A DNA stretch of 11,286 nucleotides from Xanthobacteraceae bacterium (GTDB lineage: Bacteria > Pseudomonadota > Alphaproteobacteria > Rhizobiales > Xanthobacteraceae): positions 1 through 11,286 of the forward strand of contig JASHXZ010000234.1 in the NCBI GenBank assembly GCA_030043285.1. Reading direction: 5' to 3'. The position numbers and the translations under genes were made by a program. Positions 6,551 through 11,286 of this stretch are shown here, piece after piece; position 1 is the stretch's first letter; each line of letters starts with the position of its first letter. The notes under the pieces were generated by a model, which was not told the origin of the DNA, ran no database searches, and worked only from the letters and a program-made list of their open reading frames with translations.

Positions 6551-7492
6551 ATGGCCGTAAGCGACGTCATCAGCCAACGCGCCTATGTGGCGGCGCCGCG
6601 CCGCAGCGCGGCGACCCGGCTGCTCGAGGACGAACGCTGGCTCGCCGCCGCGCTGCTATTGCCGACGGTTATTCTGCTCGGCCTGTTCATCGCCTACCCG
6701 TTCGCCGAGGGCGTGTGGCTGTCCGTCACCGACGCCCGCGTCGGCATCCCCGGCCATTTCGTCGGCCTCGCAAATTTCACTGCTTTGCTGCACGACAGCA
6801 TCTTCCGTGTCGCGGTGTGGAATACGTTCGTCTACACCGCGGTGGCGACGGTCTTTAAGCTCGCACTCGGCCTTTGGCTGGCGCTGCTGCTCAACCGGCA
6901 TTTCCGCGGCAAGGCATTCACCCGCGCCTTCGTGCTGCTGCCGTTCATCATTCCGACGGTGCTGTCGACGTTTGCCTGGAAGTGGATGTTCGATCCGACC
7001 TTCAGCGTCATCAACTGGAGCCTGTTCCAGCTCGGCCTCATCCATAGCCGCATCAACTGGCTCGGCGATCCAAGCCTGGCGCTCATTTCGGTGATCATCG
7101 TCAATGTCTGGCGCGGCGTGCCGTTTTACGCGATCAGCCTGCTCGCCGGGCTGCAGACCATCAATCCGGAGCTGCAGGAGGCTGCCGCCATCGATGGCGC
7201 GAGGCCATGGCAACGCTTCTGGCACGTCACCTGGCCGCTCCTTTTGCCCGTCACCATGGTGGTGGTGCTGTTTTCGGTGATCCAAACCTTCGCCGATTTT
7301 CAGCTCGTCTATGTGCTCACCGGCGGCGGCCCCGCCAACGCCACCCAGCTGTTCGCGACTTACGCCTATCAGATCGGCGTCGGCACCGGGCTCTTGAGCG
7401 AGGGCGCGGCGGTTTCGCTCGCCATGTTCCCGTTCCTGCTCATCATCGTGGTCGTGCAGCTCCTCTATATCCGCCGGGTCGAGGTGCACTGA
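6551..7492 (+). CDS. Carbohydrate ABC transporter permease, MalF/UgpA-like
   Basis: This 313-residue inner-membrane subunit of the CUT1-type importer has a cytoplasmic N-terminal tail of about 35 residues, a first helix near residues 34-55 (AALLLPTVILLGLFIAYPF), and about six membrane segments in all. The EAA coupling loop reads QEAAAIDGARPWQRFWHVTWPLLLP, beginning near residue 209, and matches the family consensus with the conserved Gly at 216. The LANF block after the first periplasmic loop is also typical. It lacks the long P2 loop of enteric MalF and so resembles the shorter UgpA-type. ATG 6551 is preceded by GGAGGA (6538-6543) at good spacing. It is followed by the MalG-like gene after only 3 nt and must pair with it. 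Confidence 0.93.
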   Translation: MAVSDVISQRAYVAAPRRSAATRLLEDERWLAAALLLPTVILLGLFIAYPFAEGVWLSVTDARVGIPGHFVGLANFTALLHDSIFRVAVWNTFVYTAVATVFKLALGLWLALLLNRHFRGKAFTRAFVLLPFIIPTVLSTFAWKWMFDPTFSVINWSLFQLGLIHSRINWLGDPSLALISVIIVNVWRGVPFYAISLLAGLQTINPELQEAAAIDGARPWQRFWHVTWPLLLPVTMVVVLFSVIQTFADFQLVYVLTGGGPANATQLFATYAYQIGVGTGLLSEGAAVSLAMFPFLLIIVVVQLLYIRRVEVH

Positions 7493-7495
7493 GCC

Positions 7496-8347
7496 ATGAT
7501 CGAAGGCGCGAAGTGGCGGCGTTGGGTCTACTTCTACGTTCCGCTAGGCCTGTTCATTTTCTGGCTGCTGTTCCCGTTCTACTGGATGTTGGTGACGTCG
7601 GTTCGGCCGGACCGGGAGCTGTACCGGCCGTGGATGGCGCCGAATTACGCGCCGTTCTGGACCGCACACCCGACCCTGGTCCACGTCACCGATCTGCTGA
7701 CGCAGACGCTGTTCATTCGCTGGATGGCGAACACGCTGTTCATCGCCATCGTGTCGACCTTGATCTCGCTGTTCTGCGGGCTCCTTGCCGGTTACGCGCT
7801 GTCGCGGCTGAAGTTTCCCGGCGGCGGCGCTCTGGGCACCGGCATCTTCATCACTTACCTGGTGCCGCAGACGCTGTTGTTCATTCCGCTCGCCAACATC
7901 ATCCGCAATTTCAACCTCGGCGACACGCCGTGGGCGCTGATCCTGACCTATCCGACGTTTCTGATCCCGTTCTGCACCTGGCTGTTGATGGGGTACTTCA
8001 AGGCAATCCCGCGCGAGCTCGAAGAATGCGCGCGCATCGACGGCGCGACGCGCTGGAAGGCCATGCTCTACATTATCTTTCCGATCGCGGTGCCGGGCAT
8101 TTTGTCCGCCGGCATTTTCGCCTTCACGCTGTCGTGGAACGAGTTCATCTACGCGCTGGTGTTTCTATCGTCGGCCGAGCAGAAGACCGTGTCGGTCGGC
8201 GTCACCTCGGAGCTGGTGCGCGGCGACGTGTTCTACTGGGGCCAGCTGATGGCCGGGGCGCTGCTTGGCTCGGTCCCGGTCGCCTTCATCTATTCGTTCT
8301 TTGTCGAGCACTACGTCGCCGGCCTTACCGGCTCGGTGAAGGGATGA
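7496..8347 (+). CDS. Carbohydrate ABC transporter permease, MalG/UgpE-like
   Basis: This second membrane subunit of the CUT1 importer has 283 residues, usual for the family. It opens with a short tail and a helix around residues 14-35 containing FWLLFPFYWMLVTSVRP, the standard MalG-type opening. The EAA loop EECARIDGATRWKAMLYIIFPIAVPG starts near residue 176. The closing WNEFIYALVFL segment before the last helix is a MalG hallmark. The start lies 3 nt after the MalF-like stop, so translation is probably coupled. Together the two permeases form the channel driven by two copies of the ATPase encoded downstream. Confidence 0.93.
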   Translation: MIEGAKWRRWVYFYVPLGLFIFWLLFPFYWMLVTSVRPDRELYRPWMAPNYAPFWTAHPTLVHVTDLLTQTLFIRWMANTLFIAIVSTLISLFCGLLAGYALSRLKFPGGGALGTGIFITYLVPQTLLFIPLANIIRNFNLGDTPWALILTYPTFLIPFCTWLLMGYFKAIPRELEECARIDGATRWKAMLYIIFPIAVPGILSAGIFAFTLSWNEFIYALVFLSSAEQKTVSVGVTSELVRGDVFYWGQLMAGALLGSVPVAFIYSFFVEHYVAGLTGSVKG

Positions 8348-8391
8348 TCCGGCAACGGTAATGCCATCACGGTGAAGACGTAACGGTGAAG
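8334..8391 (+). repeat. Three short direct copies of CGGTGAAG before the ATPase gene
   Basis: CGGTGAAG occurs at 8334-8341 (end of the MalG-like gene), 8370-8377 and 8384-8391. The last two copies share ten bases (ACGGTGAAGA) with a 14-bp period, and the final copy supplies the weak GGTGAAG ribosome binding site for the gene at 8394. This looks like a small local duplication; no function is implied. Confidence 0.45.
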
Positions 8392-8393
8392 AT

Positions 8394-9485
8394 ATGGCCC
8401 GCGTGCTGCTGCGCAACCTCAACAAATTCTATGATGACGTTCACGCGGTGAAGAACGTCAATCTGGAAATCCGCGACAAGGAATTCGTGGTGCTGGTCGG
8501 CCCCTCCGGCTGCGGCAAGACCACGAGCTTGCGGATGGTGGCGGGCCTGGAATCGATCTCGTCCGGCCAGGTGCTGATCGGCGACACGGTAGTCAACGAT
8601 CTCGCGCCGATGGACCGCGACATCGCCATGGTGTTCCAGAACTACGCGCTCTATCCGCACATGAGCGTGTACGACAACATGGCGTTCGGCCTGAAGATGC
8701 GCAAAGTCGATCGCGGCGACATCCGCAAGCGCGTGCAGGAGGCCGCCGACATTCTCGGCATCCAGGATCTCCTGCAGCGCAAGCCGCGGCAATTATCCGG
8801 CGGGCAGCGCCAGCGCGTCGCGCTCGGCCGCGCCATCGTCCGCCATCCGCAGGTGTTTTTGTTCGACGAGCCGTTGTCCAACCTCGACGCCAAGCTGCGC
8901 GTGCAGATGCGCGTCGAACTAAAGAAGCTGCACAATAGGCTCAACACCACCGCGGTCTACGTCACCCACGACCAGGTCGAGGCGATGACGCTCGGCGATC
9001 GCGTCGTGGTGATGCGCGGCGGCGTGGTGCAGCAGGTCGGCGAGCCGCTCGAACTCTACAATGCGCCGGTCAACCGCTTCGTCGCCGGCTTCATCGGCTC
9101 GCCGGCGATGAATTTCGCCCCGGCGCGGCTGCGCGACGGCGACGGCAAGCTGCACGCCGAGGCGTCCGGCTTCGGCCTTGAATTGCCGGCCGAAATCGCC
9201 GCGCGGCTGCGGCCTCATACCGGCCACGACGTGATCGTCGGCGTGCGGCCGGAGGATCTCCAGGTCGCCAACGGCAGCGCGCCTCCCGGCCTATGCTTCG
9301 ATGCCATGGTCGAAGTGGTGGAGCGGCTCGGCGCGGAAATCCTGCTCGACCTCCAAGTCGGCCAGCAGACCATGGTGGCCTCGGTCGAGCCGAGCGTCAC
9401 CGCCAAACACGGCGACAAGCTCCGCTTCGCGCTCAACCCCGAGCGGCTGCATTTCTTCGACGCGACGTCGGAAGCGGCGATTTGA
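8394..9485 (+). CDS. Carbohydrate ABC transporter ATP-binding protein, MalK/UgpC-like
   Basis: This cytoplasmic ATPase powers the CUT1 importer. The 363 residues split into an ATPase domain (about 1-235) and a C-terminal OB-fold/TOBE regulatory region. Motifs present: Walker A GPSGCGKTT (36-44), Q-loop Gln82 in FQNYALYPHMSV, signature LSGGQRQR (134-141), Walker B VFLFDEP with Asp158/Glu159, D-loop SNLD, and switch His192 in THDQVEAM. The C-terminal half has VIVGVRPEDL and ends FALNPERLHFFD, as in MalK/UgpC proteins. All catalytic residues are intact. The Shine-Dalgarno sequence is weak (GGTGAAG just before the ATG), which suggests lower output than the binding protein. Such ATPases are sometimes shared among several sugar importers. 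Confidence 0.95.
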   Translation: MARVLLRNLNKFYDDVHAVKNVNLEIRDKEFVVLVGPSGCGKTTSLRMVAGLESISSGQVLIGDTVVNDLAPMDRDIAMVFQNYALYPHMSVYDNMAFGLKMRKVDRGDIRKRVQEAADILGIQDLLQRKPRQLSGGQRQRVALGRAIVRHPQVFLFDEPLSNLDAKLRVQMRVELKKLHNRLNTTAVYVTHDQVEAMTLGDRVVVMRGGVVQQVGEPLELYNAPVNRFVAGFIGSPAMNFAPARLRDGDGKLHAEASGFGLELPAEIAARLRPHTGHDVIVGVRPEDLQVANGSAPPGLCFDAMVEVVERLGAEILLDLQVGQQTMVASVEPSVTAKHGDKLRFALNPERLHFFDATSEAAI

Positions 9486-9512
9486 TTGCAACAAACAAGC
9501 TTCATCGCGCCG

Positions 9513-9531
9513 TTTCTGTGATCGGCAGAAA
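9513..9531. terminator. Weak hairpin in the convergent gap
   Basis: TTTCTG (9513-9518) pairs with CAGAAA (9526-9531) around a 7-nt loop in the 54-bp gap between the ATPase gene and the oppositely oriented exporter gene. Because the stem arms are T- and A-rich it could act weakly in both directions. There is no clear T-run beyond it, so terminator function is tentative. Confidence 0.3.
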
Positions 9532-9539
9532 TCAACCTA

Positions 9540-10952
9540 TCACACCACCTCCGCCGACTTGGGCCTATGGCCGCTGACCTCGGACGCGGCGTGGGGATGC
9601 AGGGTCCAGCCGTAGAACAGGCTCGACAGCACCATCATGGTGGCGACGCCGAACGCCACGATGAAGTCTGCGGTGCCGAGATTCGAAGTGCCGCGCCAGA
9701 CGAGCGACAGGTGCAACACCGCCGCCACGGCCGAGATGCCGAAACCGCGGCTCAATTGCTGGGTCATGCTGGCGACGCTGGTGGCCGTGCTCATCAGCGG
9801 CTGCGGCACGTCGGTGTAGGTCATGGCCTGGGTCGCGGTGAACTGCAGCGACTGGAAAAAGCCGGCGAGCAGCAGCAGGCCGAAGATCAGCTCCCTGGAA
9901 AAGTGCGCGTTGAAGAACGCGCACATCGCGATGGTGCCGGCGCTGATCAAACCGTTGCCAATGATCACGTTGCGGAAGCCGAAGCGCCTGATGATCGGGC
10001 GCGCGGTGAGCTTCATCGACAGCGAACCGGCTGCGGTGGCGAACGTGATGGTGCCGGACGCAAAGGCCGACATCCCGAACACGACTTGCAGCAGGAGCGG
10101 CAGCAGGAACACCAACGTGCCGGCGCCGGAGCGAAACAGCGAGCCGCCGTAGATCGCCGCCTGGAACGTCGGGATGCGGAACACCGAAATGTCGAGCAGC
10201 GGATGCTCGGCGCGGCGCAGATGGCGCAGCGCCAGCGCGCCGAAAACGAAGCCGAGCGGCAGCAGCACGAATGCCTGCGTGAGATCACCCCGGCCGCGGC
10301 CGATCGCCTCGATGCCATACATGAAGCAGAACGCCGTCAGGCCGGTGAGAAGAAAACCGATCCAGTCGAACGGCCGCGGATTGTCCTCCCTGGGGTTATC
10401 GAAGAACACGCTCACCAAGAGGATGCCAAGGAGCCCGAGCGGCACGTTGACCAAAAAGATCCAGCGCCAGGAGAAATACGTGGTGATGAAGCCGCCGATC
10501 GGCGGGCCCAGAACCGGGCCGAGCTGCGCCGGCACCTGCAGGTAGGCCATGGTGGCGATCAGCGCCGTCTTCTCGACGCTGCGGAACAGAACCAGCCGGC
10601 CGACCGGCACCATCATGGCGCCGCCGAAACCCTGCAGCACCCGCGCAGCGGTCAGTTCGATCAGATTGCCGGACAGGCCGCACAGGATCGAGCCGAGCGT
10701 GAACAACGCGATGGCGGCGCGAAAGATGGTGCGACCGCCGAAACGGTCAGCCGCCCAGCCGCTGACCGGAACGAAGATCGCGAGACTGAGCAGATAGGCG
10801 GTGACGGCTACGCTCAGCCGCACCGGATCGGCATGCAGCGACACCGCCATCTGCGGCAGCGCCGTGGTGATGACGGTCGAATCGATCTGCTGCATGATGA
10901 TCGCCGAGCCGACGATCATCGCCACGATTTTGGGTTGGGCTCGCGAAGACAT
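9540..10952 (-). CDS. MFS multidrug exporter, DHA2 family (EmrB/QacA-like)
   Basis: This 470-residue inner-membrane, proton-driven antiporter has about 14 hydrophobic segments and the usual DHA2 length. Family motifs are clear: DSTVITTALP in helix 1 (Asp24), motif A GWAADRFGGR (65-74) in the loop between helices 2 and 3, the LQGFGGAMMVP block (106-116), and antiporter motif C GPVLGPPIGG (145-154) followed by SWRWIFLVNVPLG. These mark an exporter rather than an importer. The substrate may be a drug, a toxic aromatic or a metabolite and cannot be assigned. The gene is convergent with the sugar importer and has no visible regulator or membrane-fusion partner beside it. The start at 10952 gives the normal short cytoplasmic N-terminus, although only a weak AGG lies upstream. 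The long antisense frame over this gene is a GC-rich shadow. Confidence 0.93.
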   Translation of the reverse strand: MSSRAQPKIVAMIVGSAIIMQQIDSTVITTALPQMAVSLHADPVRLSVAVTAYLLSLAIFVPVSGWAADRFGGRTIFRAAIALFTLGSILCGLSGNLIELTAARVLQGFGGAMMVPVGRLVLFRSVEKTALIATMAYLQVPAQLGPVLGPPIGGFITTYFSWRWIFLVNVPLGLLGILLVSVFFDNPREDNPRPFDWIGFLLTGLTAFCFMYGIEAIGRGRGDLTQAFVLLPLGFVFGALALRHLRRAEHPLLDISVFRIPTFQAAIYGGSLFRSGAGTLVFLLPLLLQVVFGMSAFASGTITFATAAGSLSMKLTARPIIRRFGFRNVIIGNGLISAGTIAMCAFFNAHFSRELIFGLLLLAGFFQSLQFTATQAMTYTDVPQPLMSTATSVASMTQQLSRGFGISAVAAVLHLSLVWRGTSNLGTADFIVAFGVATMMVLSSLFYGWTLHPHAASEVSGHRPKSAEVV

Positions 10953-11079
10953 GCGCCTAAAGGGAACCGGTTGGCGCTGTCATAGCATCAGCCGTGCCAC
11001 TGTGCTCTGCGAAAGCCGGGCAGCCGCCACGCGGTGTAGCGGCGACGGCGCAACATCGTTCCGGATTTCCGTAGCTTTG
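10953..11079 (-). promoter_or_regulatory. Upstream region of the exporter gene; no clear promoter
   Basis: This stretch should carry the exporter promoter on the minus strand. I see an 8-bp palindrome AACCGGTT (10965-10972), possibly operator-like, and a GCTATG near 10996-10991 on the minus strand that weakly resembles a -10 site, without a convincing -35 partner. A 97-codon + strand frame runs through it (10801-11094) but overlaps the exporter gene and has no protein-like character. Confidence 0.25.
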
Positions 11080-11095
11080 TTTCCCTCACCCTGAG
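11080..11095. repeat. Probable truncated intergenic palindromic repeat
   Basis: TTTCCCTCACCCTGAG matches, from memory, the opening half of an intergenic repeat common in Bradyrhizobium/Rhodopseudomonas genomes, which normally continues GAGC...GCGTCTCGAAGGATG and folds back on itself. Here the second half is missing and unrelated sequence follows from about 11096. This fits interruption by an insertion, and the resemblance helps place the organism. Confidence 0.4.
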
Positions 11096-11286
11096 AGCTT
11101 GTGAGCCTATGGGGCGGGCGTGGGGGTATGCTTGCGCGTTGCGAGCGTTAGAGGCTGGGTGAGTCTGGTATGTGGGGTCCGGTTGATTGGGAGGAGTTGT
11201 TATCCGGCTGCGGCAAGCAGTCGGTGACCGGCAAGAATGTTGTTTGCGAGAGCGAACCAGCGCAGCACCGCGAGGACCTTCTCGCA
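11096..11286 (-). mobile_element. Possible insertion-sequence end running off the window
   Basis: From about 11096 the sequence changes character: it is G/T-rich on the + strand (GGGGCGGGCGTGGGGGTATG) and unlike the coding DNA to the left. It holds about 100 bp of non-coding DNA and then the 3' end of a minus-strand ORF reaching the edge, a layout typical of the 3' end of a single-gene insertion sequence. The terminal inverted repeat could be AGCTTGTGAGCC (11096-11107) or start a few bases earlier. The other end is outside the window, so neither the repeat nor a target duplication can be confirmed. Confidence 0.35.
11200..11286 (-). CDS. C-terminal fragment of a minus-strand protein, possibly a transposase
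   Basis: Reading the minus strand inward from the window edge gives 28 residues, ending VLRWFALANNIL, AGHRLLAAAG and then TAA (11200-11202). The Arg-Trp-x-Ala-x-Ala-Asn-Asn helix followed by a short Ala-rich end recalls the C-termini of some DDE transposases (IS5/IS1182-like), but the piece is too short to name a family. The frame is intact to the edge, so the gene continues beyond the window. If it is not a transposase, it is an unidentified protein end. Confidence 0.4.
   Translation of the reverse strand, partial: CEKVLAVLRWFALANNILAGHRLLAAAG

Noticed and set aside
7207..8361. 384-residue + strand frame across the MalF/MalG-like genes
   Set aside because: It is a shadow in a third frame; the two permease frames show proper EAA loops and hydrophobic segments.
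9567..10985. 472-residue + strand frame opposite the DHA2 exporter
   Set aside because: It is composed mainly of His, Arg, Gln, Glu, Asp and Ala, which is typical of antisense reading of a membrane protein gene; the minus strand carries clear DHA2 motifs.
10801..11094. 97-residue + strand frame overlapping the exporter start
   Set aside because: It has no ribosome site or recognisable domain, and most of it is antisense to the exporter and its leader.
1..11286. CRISPR array, tRNA, rRNA or riboswitch
   Set aside because: No regularly spaced repeats, cloverleaf-like segments or known riboswitch cores were seen on either strand; nearly all the sequence is accounted for by coding genes.

Overview
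The window is GC-rich by eye, densely coded and free of RNA genes. Its protein families, the Tat-exported solute-binding protein and what looks like half of a CCCTCACCCTGAG-type intergenic repeat near the right end all suggest an alphaproteobacterium of the order Hyphomicrobiales (Bradyrhizobium/Rhodopseudomonas/Xanthobacteraceae-like). That placement is inference from composition and gene style, not from a marker gene.

Region 1 (3-4985, + strand) is one compact gene train. It holds the last codons of an unseen upstream gene, two TauC/SsuC-type ABC importer permeases joined by ATGA overlaps, a protein of the 4,5-dihydroxyphthalate decarboxylase family (a periplasmic-binding-protein fold without a signal peptide), an alpha/beta hydrolase resembling the FrsA/2,6-dihydroxypseudooxynicotine hydrolase group, and an ornithine cyclodeaminase/mu-crystallin family protein with an unusual lysine/alanine-rich N-terminal tail. 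The order suggests import of a small organic acid, amine or aromatic compound followed by its breakdown. The substrate cannot be read from the sequence.

Region 2 (4986-9485, + strand) is a complete CUT1-type (maltose/glycerol-3-phosphate-like) ABC importer in the order solute-binding protein, MalF-like permease, MalG-like permease, MalK-like ATPase. The binding protein has a twin-arginine signal peptide and a strong Shine-Dalgarno sequence overlapped by a perfect 10-bp palindrome. Two strong hairpins lie between it and the permeases, a layout that usually lets the binding protein be made in excess. A 132-bp gap with an inverted repeat separates it from region 1, so it may have its own promoter.

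Region 3 (9486-11286) holds a short convergent gap with a weak hairpin, a complete DHA2-type (EmrB/QacA) 14-helix drug exporter on the minus strand, its roughly 250-bp upstream region, and at the right edge the last 28 codons of a minus-strand ORF that is probably a transposase. The insertion appears to have broken a repeat at about 11095.

All complete genes look intact, with no frameshift or premature stop. No transcriptional regulator gene is visible. The most unusual items are the lysine-rich tail on the cyclodeaminase homologue, the undefined import/catabolism operon, and the probable repeat/insertion-sequence junction.
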